Shown piece after piece: positions 34,216 to 42,949 of a DNA stretch of 55,061 nt. The notes below the pieces were generated by a model. That model saw only the letters and a program-made list of their open reading frames with translations. It made no database searches and had not been told where the DNA came from. The stretch covers positions 1 through 55,061 of the forward strand of contig UQTJ01000023.1 in assembly GCA_900544075.1 (NCBI GenBank), given 5' to 3'. This DNA comes from an uncultured Bacteroides sp. GTDB lineage: Bacteria; Bacteroidota; Bacteroidia; Bacteroidales; Bacteroidaceae. Positions within the stretch are counted from its first letter, which is position 1. Every line of letters begins with the position of its first letter. The position numbers and the translations under genes were made by a program.

Positions 34216-36675
34216 TCAGATAAACAGATTTACGTTTGACTCCTGTGCCCTGTCCATGTATGTGGCTACTCCGCCTATCGTTACATTGTCGAGCAACTCT
34301 TCTTTCTTCACTCCCATCACGTCCATCGACATCTGACAGGCGATGAACTCTACACCATTGTCGATAGCCTGTTGTCTGAGGGATTCCAGCGATTCGATAC
34401 CCTTGTTCTTCATTATGTATCTCATCATCTTCGAGCCGATACCGCCCATATTCATCTTCGAGAGCTTGAGTTTCTTCGAGCTTGAAGGCAGCATCATGCC
34501 GAACATCTTGCCGAATATGTCTTTCTGAACACTCGGCTTGCGTTCCTTCTTGATGGCATTCAGTCCCCAGAATGTGAAGAAGATAGTAACTTTCTTTCCT
34601 GTGGCAGCAGCTCCGTTTGCCAGTACGAATGTGGCAAGAGCTTTGTCGAGGTCATCACTGAAGAGGATGAATGACTTTCCGTCTGCCGAAGGCTGCTGCT
34701 TTACTGCCTCTGCGGCACATGCCGTAGCCTTCTCGATTACCACCTTATATATACCTGCAGATGGTGAAGATGATATGAACTTATTACCGGTTGTGCGGCA
34801 CCATGATTCAGCGTCTCTTGGGAAACCTGCATCTGTAGCCGATACCTCAAGTCTCTCTCCCGGTTTGAGTCCTTCCATTGTCTTTTTCAGTTTCAAAATA
34901 GGACCAGGACACTGCATACCGCAGGCATCAACCTTTATAGTCTTTGCTTCGCTCTGTCCCACTACACACGAACATGCCTCTTTTGCCTCGGCAGCACACT
35001 TCATGGCATCGTCGCCTGGTGTACAGACTTTTGTCACGGCTGCCTTGTATGTCTTTACACCGCCTATCAGATTGCGCACGTCCTTGAATCCGTTTTCCTT
35101 CAGGATGTTCGATGCAAGATAACCTCTCAACCCTACTCCGCAATAGAGGAACACAGGTTTGTCAGTCGGTATCTCGCCCATTCTGTCGCGCATATCGTCA
35201 AGAGGGATATTTATCGAGCCGTGGATATTACCCAAAGAATATTCGTCAGGAGTTCTCACGTCTATAAGAGTGACTTTAGAAAGATCCGCGTCACGAAGTT
35301 CACGCCAGTAAAGTGGAGTCATCTTGCCCGAAAGGATGTTTCCTGCCACATAACCTGAAACCGCTACAGGGTCTTTGGCTGACGAGAACGGTGGAGCGTA
35401 CGCATGTTCCAGTCTTGTAAGGTCATACACCGTGCCTCCGTTCTTCACTACAAGAGCATACTCGTCTATACGCTTATCCACACCGTCATAACCTACAATC
35501 TGCGCTCCGTACAGACGACCGTCCTCCGGAGAGAAAGTAATCTTTATATCCATCTGCAATGCTCCGGGATAATAACCGGCGTGTGAGCCTGAATGTATAG
35601 TAGCCGAAAGATACGGTATTTCCATCTGTTTCAGACGCTTTGCAGGAAGACCTGTAGAAGCTACCGTAAGGTCGAACACCTTGGCAATGGCTGTTCCTAT
35701 CGAGCCTTCGTATTTCACCTTGTTGCCGAACACCATATTGTCGGCCACGATTCTTGCCTGACGGTTTGCCGGTCCTGCAAGGAAGTTGAGCCATGGCTTG
35801 CCTGTTACTGGATGAGGGAACTCTATGGCATCGCCCACCGCATATACGTCGGCATCCGATGTCTGAAGATATTCGTTCACATAGATACCCTTCATCTCGC
35901 CTAATTTCAATCCAGCCTCTGCCGCAAGTCTTGTCTCAGCACGCACACCGATAGAAAGTATCACCAGTTCGGCAGTAAGCGAGATTCCAGACTTGAAGTT
36001 TACATCGAGCGAAGTGCCGTTGTCTTTGAACGACTCAACAGCCTGTTCAAGATACAGCTTTACTCCTTGTTGCTGCAAATGTTCGTGTACGAGTGCCGCC
36101 ATGGAATAATCGATAGGTCCCATCACCTGATTTGCCATTTCCACTACAGCAACTTCCATACCTGCGTGCTTGAGGTTTTCAGCCATCTCAAGACCGATAA
36201 AACCGCCGCCTACTATCACGGCACGTTTTACAGTGTTCTTGCTGATATATTCTTTAATTTTGTCAGTATCATTTACGTTTCTCAGTGTGAATATACCCTT
36301 ACTGTCAATTCCCTGCAACGGCGGAACCACCGGCGATGCTCCCGGTGACAACAGAAGTTTGTCGTACTGCTCGGTATATTCCCTGCCGTCCTTGGCACGC
36401 ACAGCAACTGTCTTATTCTTAACGTCAACGGAAACGACCTCCGAGTTTGTTCTAACGTCAATGTTGAATCTCTTTCCGAAAGCCTCAGGAGTCTGCACGA
36501 AAAGTTTATTCCTGTCGTCTATCACTCCGCCGATATAATATGGCAATCCACAGTTGGCATACGAGATGTACTGTCCTTTCTCGAACATGATAATCTCAGC
36601 CTTCTCCGTATTTCTGCGAATTCTTGCTGCTGCAGTGGCTCCTCCTGCCACACCTCCTACTATAAGATACTTCAT
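34216..36675 (-). CDS. CoA-disulfide-reductase/rhodanese/TusA/DsrE fusion
   Basis: 819 residues in four parts. Residues ~1-445 are a FAD/NAD(P) disulfide reductase of the CoA-disulfide/NADH-persulfide type: GGVAGGATAA at 7-16, the single redox Cys42 in NCGLPYYIGG, and YAVGDAIEF near 279. Residues ~455-550 are a rhodanese (VTLIDVRTPDEYSLG, catalytic CGVGLRG near 510). Residues ~575-645 are TusA-like (CGMQCPGPILKLKKTMEGL). Residues ~665-819 are a DsrE/DrsE2-like domain (FWGLNAIKK, VEFIACQMSMDVMGV with a Cys). All steps pass sulfane sulfur between thiols, so the protein probably reduces or relays persulfides. Cytoplasmic. Confidence 0.94.
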   Translation of the reverse strand: MKYLIVGGVAGGATAAARIRRNTEKAEIIMFEKGQYISYANCGLPYYIGGVIDDRNKLFVQTPEAFGKRFNIDVRTNSEVVSVDVKNKTVAVRAKDGREYTEQYDKLLLSPGASPVVPPLQGIDSKGIFTLRNVNDTDKIKEYISKNTVKRAVIVGGGFIGLEMAENLKHAGMEVAVVEMANQVMGPIDYSMAALVHEHLQQQGVKLYLEQAVESFKDNGTSLDVNFKSGISLTAELVILSIGVRAETRLAAEAGLKLGEMKGIYVNEYLQTSDADVYAVGDAIEFPHPVTGKPWLNFLAGPANRQARIVADNMVFGNKVKYEGSIGTAIAKVFDLTVASTGLPAKRLKQMEIPYLSATIHSGSHAGYYPGALQMDIKITFSPEDGRLYGAQIVGYDGVDKRIDEYALVVKNGGTVYDLTRLEHAYAPPFSSAKDPVAVSGYVAGNILSGKMTPLYWRELRDADLSKVTLIDVRTPDEYSLGNIHGSINIPLDDMRDRMGEIPTDKPVFLYCGVGLRGYLASNILKENGFKDVRNLIGGVKTYKAAVTKVCTPGDDAMKCAAEAKEACSCVVGQSEAKTIKVDACGMQCPGPILKLKKTMEGLKPGERLEVSATDAGFPRDAESWCRTTGNKFISSSPSAGIYKVVIEKATACAAEAVKQQPSADGKSFILFSDDLDKALATFVLANGAAATGKKVTIFFTFWGLNAIKKERKPSVQKDIFGKMFGMMLPSSSKKLKLSKMNMGGIGSKMMRYIMKNKGIESLESLRQQAIDNGVEFIACQMSMDVMGVKKEELLDNVTIGGVATYMDRAQESNVNLFI

Positions 36676-36734
36676 AATGTATTATTGTTTTCTATTTATT
36701 CACCGTTTAAAATATTTTCCATTGGAAACTTTTG

Positions 36735-36765
36735 CAAAGAAACAACTATTTTCCCAATAAACAAA
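36735..36765 (-). promoter_or_regulatory. Promoter of the sulfur-transfer operon
   Basis: Minus-strand TTTG (36765-36762), a 19-base spacer and TTTCTTTG (36742-36735), one mismatch from TAnnTTTG; about 60 bases upstream of the ATG. Confidence 0.55.
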
Positions 36766-36886
36766 ATGATTAACATTTATTACGGTTGTAATAGAAAGAA
36801 TTAATCACACGGAGAAAAACTTATCATAGGCATGAAATAAAACATTTTTGATTCGACATTTTCTATAAATACAGATTATTTATATG

Positions 36887-36947
36887 TATATACAACTTAT
36901 ATTTATATATCTACAACTTGTGTTTTTATAAATATAAGTTGTATATA
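36887..36947. repeat. Perfect 21-bp inverted repeat, 19-base loop
   Basis: Arms at 36887-36907 and 36927-36947 are exact reverse complements, built around TACAACTTATATTTATA. The loop contains another CTACAACTTG. No T run follows, so it does not look like a simple terminator. Confidence 0.9.
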
Positions 36948-37017
36948 GAGATTCTGTAAGGTTATTTGCAGGTTTGTGACTTGAATATTTAATTATAAAT
37001 ATGGTATTATACCGACC

Positions 37018-37095
37018 AAACATTTTCCATTTTACGACAAAAAACGCCAAAAACATTTTCCATTTTACGGCAAAAACAATCTAAAACATTTTGCC
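37018..37095. repeat. 33-bp-spaced repeat AAACATTTTCCATTTTACG
   Basis: AAACATTTTCCATTTTACG followed by (A/G)CAAAAA occurs at 37018 and again at 37051, with a shortened third copy (AAACATTTTGCC) at 37084. The period is 33 bases. It ends about 55 bases before the ATPase start codon. Confidence 0.85.
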
Positions 37096-37149
37096 ATATC
37101 ATGAATTTACAGTATTTTAGTACACGTAACAATATAATTATCAGTTATC

Positions 37150-38520
37150 ATGGCAACAGATAGAATATTCAAAAGAAAAATATATGATAGGATGCTCAAA
37201 TGGAAAGCAGAAAGCAACGGTAATACCGCTCTATTAATAAAAGGAGCACGACGTGTCGGCAAATCAACTATAGCTGAAGAATTTGCACGCAAAGAATATG
37301 AATCATATATTCTGATTGATTTCTCAATAGCAGACAAAAGCGTAAAAGAATTGTTTAATCAATTATCCGATCTTAACTTCTTTTTTTTACGTTTACAATC
37401 ACTATTCAACACCTCATTGCATCAAAGAAAATCCGTTATAATTTTTGATGAAGTACAACTTTACCCTCCGGCAAGACAGGCAATAAAACACTTAGTAAAA
37501 GACCATAGATACGATTATATAGAAACCGGTTCCCTACTTTCAATCAAAAAGAATGTAAAAGGCATTCTGATACCAAGCGAAGAAACCAGGATATCAATGT
37601 ATCCAATGGATTACGAGGAATTTCTTTGGGCAGTAAATAAAGCTCCAACATTCGAACTTATACAATATTCATTCAACAATCTAAAATCAATGGGAGATGC
37701 TGTAAACAGGGAATTAATGAAAGATTTCCGTTTATACATGCTCATTGGAGGAATGCCACAAGCTGTGAATGAATATTTAAACTCAAATGATTTCTCTACT
37801 GTAGATGCAATTAAACGAAATATTCTGGAATTATATATGGATGATTTCCGAAAAATAGACCCTACCGGCAAAGCCTCACGACTATTTCTTTCTATACCTT
37901 CTGAATTATCACGCAACACAATGCGTTATAAGATCGGGAGCATAATAGAAAATGCCACAGCTTCACGCCTTGGAGAATTATTGATGGATATGGCGGATTC
38001 GATGACTGTGAATTTTGCATATCATGCCAACGACCCAAGTGTAGGCTTACCACTTCATGCAGACTATGATTGTTTCAAGATGTTCCTGAATGATACAGGA
38101 TTGTTTGTAACTTTAGCATTTATGGATAAAGACTACACCGACAATGACATATATCGTAAATTACTTTCCGATAAATTAAGTACAGATTTGGGATATGTTT
38201 ATGAAAATGTTATTGCACAAATCCTAAAAAGTTCAGGAAACGAATTATTCTATTATACTTTTAAGGAAAAAGTTGAAAAAGTCAATGCAGAGGACAACCC
38301 TGTTGTACGCAATTATGAAGTAGATTTCTTATTATCCCGAAAAGATAAAATTTGCCCCATTGAGGTCAAGTCATCAGGTTACAATTCCCATAAATCATTA
38401 GATAAGTTTCAGGAAAAATATTCGTCAAGAATAAAGAACCGTTATCTTTTATATACAAAAGATGTACGCAAAGACAAAGATATAATATGTCTTCCTGTTT
38501 ATATGGTAGGGCTATTGTAA
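37150..38520 (+). CDS. AAA ATPase with DUF4143 nuclease-like domain
   Basis: 456 residues. Walker A GARRVGKST (32-40), Walker B VIIFDEVQLYPPARQ (~99), and the sensor segment YIETGSLLSIKKN typical of this family. The C-terminal DUF4143 part has a restriction-nuclease-like core (NYEVDFLLSRKDKICPIEVK, with D, E and K placed like PD-(D/E)XK). Many near-identical relatives occur per Bacteroides genome; function unknown, and defence or phase-variable roles have been suggested only by abundance. Single gene. Confidence 0.94.
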   Translation: MATDRIFKRKIYDRMLKWKAESNGNTALLIKGARRVGKSTIAEEFARKEYESYILIDFSIADKSVKELFNQLSDLNFFFLRLQSLFNTSLHQRKSVIIFDEVQLYPPARQAIKHLVKDHRYDYIETGSLLSIKKNVKGILIPSEETRISMYPMDYEEFLWAVNKAPTFELIQYSFNNLKSMGDAVNRELMKDFRLYMLIGGMPQAVNEYLNSNDFSTVDAIKRNILELYMDDFRKIDPTGKASRLFLSIPSELSRNTMRYKIGSIIENATASRLGELLMDMADSMTVNFAYHANDPSVGLPLHADYDCFKMFLNDTGLFVTLAFMDKDYTDNDIYRKLLSDKLSTDLGYVYENVIAQILKSSGNELFYYTFKEKVEKVNAEDNPVVRNYEVDFLLSRKDKICPIEVKSSGYNSHKSLDKFQEKYSSRIKNRYLLYTKDVRKDKDIICLPVYMVGLL

Positions 38521-38639
38521 AACAAATCTACACCACGAGTATCTTAAATAGAAAAAAAACATTTAAATAATACAAACAGAAGAAATAATATTGAAGCATA
38601 CATTTTTTTTCGTAACTTTATCAATGTAACTGAAACATA

Positions 38640-39539
38640 ATGCTTATGAAAAAAATATTCCTGTTTTTTCTGGTGTTATTGACCGTATTTCAAATGAAAG
38701 CAACCGGCCAATCAGGTGATATAATCTACTTGGAAGGAGAAGAATGGGTTCTGATGGCTAAGCCAATTGCTCATGATTCACTATTACGTGTCCATGTGTG
38801 GGAGTTTCTTCCGGAGAATCGTACGTTTTCAACCGGTAATTGGAGTGGTTATACAGCTTTCTGGGAAGTAAGCGACGGCTATATCTACCTGCGACGGATG
38901 GAAGTAGCAGTTTACGATAAAGTCAGTAAAAAGGAATCTCCAATGATGTATGAGGTGAATGATTTGCAAAAGCCTTTTGCCTCATATTTCAAGGAAGGGA
39001 AAATTCAAGCCACTTGGTTCAGTGGAGAACTTAGGGCAGGAAAAGGAAAAGTGGTAAAATACGTGCATGACGGTTTCGAGCGTAACATGGAAACAGAATG
39101 TGTCCTGACCATCCTAAACGGCAAAGTGCTGAATACAAAAACTTATCATAATTACCGAAAGGACGGACTGGATTTTATAAAGGCAAAAGAAGAGATGGTC
39201 AGCCGTTTTCCATGGGAACAATTTCCTGAATACCGGGGGCAACGGATTATTTTCAGGATAAGGAATTGCCAGCTGACAGCTGACGGACATTTTGTGGATT
39301 GTGACGTACATTCAATACATTTGCGTTCTTTACAAGAAGACAGAATAAACGACGAAAATAATCATCTGGCTCTCGCTTTTAAAGAAACACTAAAGTCCAT
39401 CTATCCATGGGAAGTATTCTTTATTAACGGTAAGTACACGAACGGACACCGGGACTGGTTTATACCTTTACAAGAAAAGGATATAAACACGCTTCCTGAT
39501 AAAAAAGATTCTGCATTAGGCACGACTGCCGGCAAGTAA
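38640..39539 (+). CDS. Secreted protein of unknown function
   Basis: 299 residues (or 297 from ATG 38646). A signal peptide (FLFFLVLLTVFQMKATGQ) is followed by a mostly beta region (YTAFWEVSDGYIYLRRMEV) and a C-terminal part with FPWEQFPEYRGQRIIFRI and IYPWEVFFINGKYT. It matches no family I know, although the C-terminal half has a TonB_C-like strand pattern. First of a run of secreted-protein genes to 42.7 kb. Confidence 0.82.
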   Translation: MLMKKIFLFFLVLLTVFQMKATGQSGDIIYLEGEEWVLMAKPIAHDSLLRVHVWEFLPENRTFSTGNWSGYTAFWEVSDGYIYLRRMEVAVYDKVSKKESPMMYEVNDLQKPFASYFKEGKIQATWFSGELRAGKGKVVKYVHDGFERNMETECVLTILNGKVLNTKTYHNYRKDGLDFIKAKEEMVSRFPWEQFPEYRGQRIIFRIRNCQLTADGHFVDCDVHSIHLRSLQEDRINDENNHLALAFKETLKSIYPWEVFFINGKYTNGHRDWFIPLQEKDINTLPDKKDSALGTTAGK

Positions 39540-39572
39540 ATCTTTCAACAAATTAAAAACATCATTTATATT

Positions 39573-40949
39573 ATGACCTGTACTAAAAAAATTATCTTTA
39601 TTCTTCTTGCTCTCATTTGTTTGAATGGATACTCAAGCACATCGGACAGCATTAAATGGGACTTGGAAAAAGTATCATCATGGGTATTAAAACAAATCCG
39701 TTACCCCGAAGATGCTTATCAAAAAAGTAAGACAGCAGGTATAGAGCAGTTCTGTATCAGTCTGACATGGGACGGAAGAGTTTTCCTTTCCTATCGCCCC
39801 TATACACTTCATCCTTCATTTGAGGACGAAATAAAACGCATAATTCGCAGTGCGCCGCATTGTGGTGTTACGGCACAATCCGTAGAAGAAAGCTACAAAT
39901 ACATGACTGTAGATTTTTATGAATACCTACCCATAGAAGAAAAAAAGCTTGTAGAAAGAATACCACATTATATGCCTCCACGTTTCGCAGCGAAAGGACA
40001 GAAGCAGACTCCATTTAACGGTAGAGAGAATTTCATGGAATGGATTTACAAGAATCTGATTATACCTGAAGAACTTCCTAAAGGAATTACCGACACACTT
40101 TCCATAGAATATACAATCAATAAGAAAGGACATATCGAAAATGTAAATGTCGTTGGAGATATTCCGATTTTATCAAACGAAGTCCATCAAGTAATATGTA
40201 AAGCTCCACATTGGACTCCAGCCGTTACAGTTGAGAAAAAGAACATATCAATAACATGTAAAGATAAGTTAATTGTCAATACAGACATTACTAATGGCAA
40301 AAAACTTTCATTTATCCCTTTTATTGATGAAGTCTATGCCAATAGTAATATCAGTCCGTCGGATTCTGATTTAATAGTCATGAACCCTGAAAAGAAAGCC
40401 ATATATTTAGGTTCAAATCCATTTTTGAAAGATTTGTCCGAACCTTTAAAACGAATACTGAAAGAAAAAGAAATAAATGAAGATTATAGTGTTTCCGGTT
40501 CGTTCGTGATTGAAAAAAACGGATGTGCCAATGAAATCAAATTCAATTGTTTACCAATATTGGATAATGATAGTATAAATGTAGAAAATATTCTTCGTTC
40601 TTCAATTGAGAAAATGAGATGGACTGCGGCATATCAAGGCAGCGTTCCTGTGCGTAGCATTTATAATTTTGCTTTCGTAGGCCACAAAAAGACAAAAAGA
40701 CCTACTTCCCTGCCTGATTATGAGATTTTTGGGAAGTATGTAATACCGTTCCTTGCCAATCCGGCTAAAATTCCTTACGGATATATTCAAAAGGATGGCA
40801 GTATGGTTATATATCCTTTCACGCCATCCGGTCTATTTAATAATAAAGAATATCATAAAGGTTTATTCTATTATCAGAAATACAAAGGAAAGGGTAATGT
40901 TTCTAAACGATATTGGGATAAGATTAGTAATTTATATATACAAAAATGA
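39573..40949 (+). CDS. Secreted protein with three TonB_C-like units
   Basis: 458 residues with a signal peptide (IIFILLALICLNGYSS). Three segments resemble the TonB C-terminal fold: ~25-110 (VLKQIRYPEDAYQKSKTAG), ~140-225 (LSIEYTINKKGHIENVNVVG, then APHWTPA) and ~290-375 (VSGSFVIEKNGCANEIKF, then MRWTAA). There is no proline-rich spacer or inner-membrane anchor, so it is not a classical TonB. It may act as a periplasmic binding protein or a decoy of TonB partners. The start is 33 bases after the previous gene. Confidence 0.82.
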   Translation: MTCTKKIIFILLALICLNGYSSTSDSIKWDLEKVSSWVLKQIRYPEDAYQKSKTAGIEQFCISLTWDGRVFLSYRPYTLHPSFEDEIKRIIRSAPHCGVTAQSVEESYKYMTVDFYEYLPIEEKKLVERIPHYMPPRFAAKGQKQTPFNGRENFMEWIYKNLIIPEELPKGITDTLSIEYTINKKGHIENVNVVGDIPILSNEVHQVICKAPHWTPAVTVEKKNISITCKDKLIVNTDITNGKKLSFIPFIDEVYANSNISPSDSDLIVMNPEKKAIYLGSNPFLKDLSEPLKRILKEKEINEDYSVSGSFVIEKNGCANEIKFNCLPILDNDSINVENILRSSIEKMRWTAAYQGSVPVRSIYNFAFVGHKKTKRPTSLPDYEIFGKYVIPFLANPAKIPYGYIQKDGSMVIYPFTPSGLFNNKEYHKGLFYYQKYKGKGNVSKRYWDKISNLYIQK

Positions 40950-40998
40950 TATACATGATACAAGAAAAGTTGAGTATATATATTGATATGCGTGGTTT

Positions 40999-41256
40999 AT
41001 GAAGAAGTTATTTTTGTTTTTAGTTGCTTTATGTGCTTGCGTTAGTATTAACGCGCAAATATCCGTTGTTGATTTCATGGGAACGTGGAGAGGCGAGAAA
41101 AGTGATACCACTTTTACTATAAAATTAGTCCAAGGAGAAACTTTAGATAATGGATATACAGTAAAAATATTGGGTGGTTATTCAGTCAGCGTAAAAGGGC
41201 AATATTCTGATGACTATCTTAAGATAAACACTCATCGTGCTTACGGCATAATATGA
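40999..41256 (+). CDS. Short secreted protein, probably 3'-truncated
   Basis: 85 residues with a signal peptide (LFLFLVALCACVSINAQ). The mature part (VVDFMGTWRGEKSDTTFTIK) resembles the first strands of longer Bacteroidetes lipocalin-like secreted proteins (DUF6705-like, roughly 160 residues as I recall). It stops right after INTHRAYGII with no continuation in another frame, so it is probably a deletion remnant. Expression as a short peptide cannot be excluded. Confidence 0.6.
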   Translation: MKKLFLFLVALCACVSINAQISVVDFMGTWRGEKSDTTFTIKLVQGETLDNGYTVKILGGYSVSVKGQYSDDYLKINTHRAYGII

Positions 41257-41293
41257 ATAACGGACAATATGATATCTTTATAAATTACTGAAT

Positions 41294-41836
41294 ATGAAAT
41301 CACTTTTTATACTGTTTATTATCAGCCTGTTTATGGTTGACCTGTCAGCCCAGACGAATTACTACAGTCAGGATAAGACTTTTTATGAGGATGGATATAC
41401 TTATCAGTGTGATGTAACAGAAGGTGCTGGACTTGTAAATCTTTATAATAAAGACAGTAAGTACATTTATGTCAAGCAGATAAACAGATATACAGGAGAG
41501 AAAATAAGTAGTGATGAAAAACGGTTGAGCCCATTTGAAGAAGAAACATGGACAAAACCGAAATGTCGTTCAATAGTGAATAATGCATTCTCTTCTGCCG
41601 AAAAGCAGCGTGTAAAGGGCAATGAAATTATGATAACCATGTACATAGACCCAGATACCGGTAAAGTTGCTGATGTAGAATTTCTTTTTTTTACATTCAA
41701 TCCATACGCCACCATCCCTGTATCCGTATATCGTAATATAGAGGTTGAAATTAAGAAGAATATCTGGTTTAAAATAACACCTGAAGGCAAGAAAAGAAAT
41801 TATATAATGCTCTGGTGGAGACAGGAACCAAAATAG
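41294..41836 (+). CDS. Secreted DUF5043-like protein
   Basis: 180 residues. Signal peptide MKSLFILFIISLFMVDLSAQ, then NYYSQDKTFYEDGYTYQCDV, which I recognise as the start of the DUF5043 family of Bacteroides. The C-terminal half (IMITMYIDPDTGKVADVEF) has the strand-turn-strand pattern of TonB_C-like domains. Secreted; function unknown. Confidence 0.8.
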   Translation: MKSLFILFIISLFMVDLSAQTNYYSQDKTFYEDGYTYQCDVTEGAGLVNLYNKDSKYIYVKQINRYTGEKISSDEKRLSPFEEETWTKPKCRSIVNNAFSSAEKQRVKGNEIMITMYIDPDTGKVADVEFLFFTFNPYATIPVSVYRNIEVEIKKNIWFKITPEGKKRNYIMLWWRQEPK

Positions 41837-41948
41837 TGAGGTCTCTGTGTCTATAAACAAATGATTGCTGATATGAGAATAATTTTTTATTACTATTAAA
41901 CCAACACTTATATCTAACTCCGATTATTATTTTTTGAAAAATATTTGA

Positions 41949-41956
41949 TATCTTTG
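41949..41956 (+). promoter_or_regulatory. -7 box (TATCTTTG) of the broken gene at 41989
   Basis: TATCTTTG 32 bases before the ATG of the interrupted gene, so the promoter side appears intact. The nearest TTTG upstream is too close to be an ideal -33 box. Confidence 0.55.
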
Positions 41957-41988
41957 AAAGAAATGTATAACCTTTAATTTGAAGTGAA

Positions 41989-42708
41989 ATGAAAAAACTT
42001 ATTTGGAAAGTGTGTTGCCTGGGATTTTTATTATTCGGCAACGTATTGTACTGTTGAGCACAACCTAAACAAACCACCGAACAACAGTTGACAGCTGTCA
42101 CCGCTGATTTGAAAACAAAAACTCTGGAATATAACTGGAAACTGGCAGAGGCTTATGCGGAATACTGTAAGAAGAATACCAAGTTTATCAGTTGGAATAA
42201 TTTACCGGCGACTTTCAGACAGATTATCGAATTAGATTATCCTGAAGAACTGGAATCTTATCGCTTGAAGTCGGAAGAATGTCAGCAGAAATTAGATGAC
42301 TACTTAAACACTCATGATGAATATGTAAAACTGACGAAAGAAAGCAAGCAGGCATTTACAGATGAGGACAAAAAAATAAATAAAGCAGCTTTAGATTTAT
42401 TCTATAAGGAACTAAGGAAGACAGAAAGAGATGCCTATGTTCCGTTGTATGAAGCCCAACAGAAAGCTCTTTGTAGCTATAGGGCTGAGGCGTTGAAATA
42501 CATGGTGAATTCATACAGGCAGGACAACAGACTTATGCCGGTTTCATTTATCTCGTACTCAGTATTGTCTGAACTACAGTATAAAGGTTCGGAACTGGAA
42601 TTAATGAAATCTGAACTTCGGATTCTCGAAAGTCTTCAACAGAAATTACTGGAAAATATTTCGCGGGAGAAATATGGACTGGAACCGGAGGAAGAATCAG
42701 AAAAGTGA
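41989..42708 (+). pseudogene. Secreted coiled-coil protein with opal stop after the signal peptide
   Basis: ATG 41989 opens a signal peptide (KVCCLGFLLFGNVLYC) that is followed directly by TGA at 42055-42057, codon 23. The same frame then stays open for 216 codons (AQPKQTTEQQLTAV, then helical, charged sequence) to 42708. In similar signal peptides a small residue such as Ser would stand there, so TCA to TGA is the simplest change. The mature part is lysine/glutamate-rich and predicted helical (RLKSEECQQKLDDYLNTHDE), with no known family. Internal initiation near 42088 would give a protein without export signal. Confidence 0.8.
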
Positions 42709-42797
42709 TAAAAGCTCATACATAGTAAATACTTTGTACTTAAAGCTGTATTAGATATTATCAACGGCAAGAACGGCTATAACACCATTTTTAAAAG

Positions 42798-42843
42798 AAA
42801 CAGAATTCAGATGTAAGAAAATACTTACATTTGAATTCTGTTT
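42798..42843. terminator. Long hairpin terminator
   Basis: Arms 42798-42817 and 42824-42843 pair over 20 bases with one mismatch (core CAGAATTCA/TGAATTCTG), loop AAAATA. It lies between convergent genes. Confidence 0.8.
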
Positions 42844-42892
42844 ATATTTACATAAAATTTAGGACAGTATATATTATATCATACAAAAAACA

Positions 42893-42929
42893 TAAAAAAA
42901 AAGGACGACAACCTTCCGGCCATCGTCCT
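42893..42929 (-). terminator. Terminator of ettA
   Basis: On the minus strand, AGGACGA pairs with TCGTCCT across a 14-base loop and is followed by eight T, just after the ettA stop at 42950. Confidence 0.9.
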
Positions 42930-42949
42930 CTCCTATTAAATTTTGTCCA

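Larger units (their letters stand above)
36766..37149. other. AT-rich gene-free stretch with two repeat structures
   Basis: No gene is seen. It carries a perfect long inverted repeat (36887-36947) and a tandem repeat (37018-37095), both listed separately. The rest is plain AT-rich DNA. No clear plus-strand -7/-33 pair for the downstream ATPase was found. Confidence 0.6.

Noticed and set aside
42055..42057. Selenocysteine or other recoding of the TGA
   Set aside because: No SECIS-like hairpin directly after the codon and no selenoprotein family; the position right after a signal peptide fits a nonsense mutation better.
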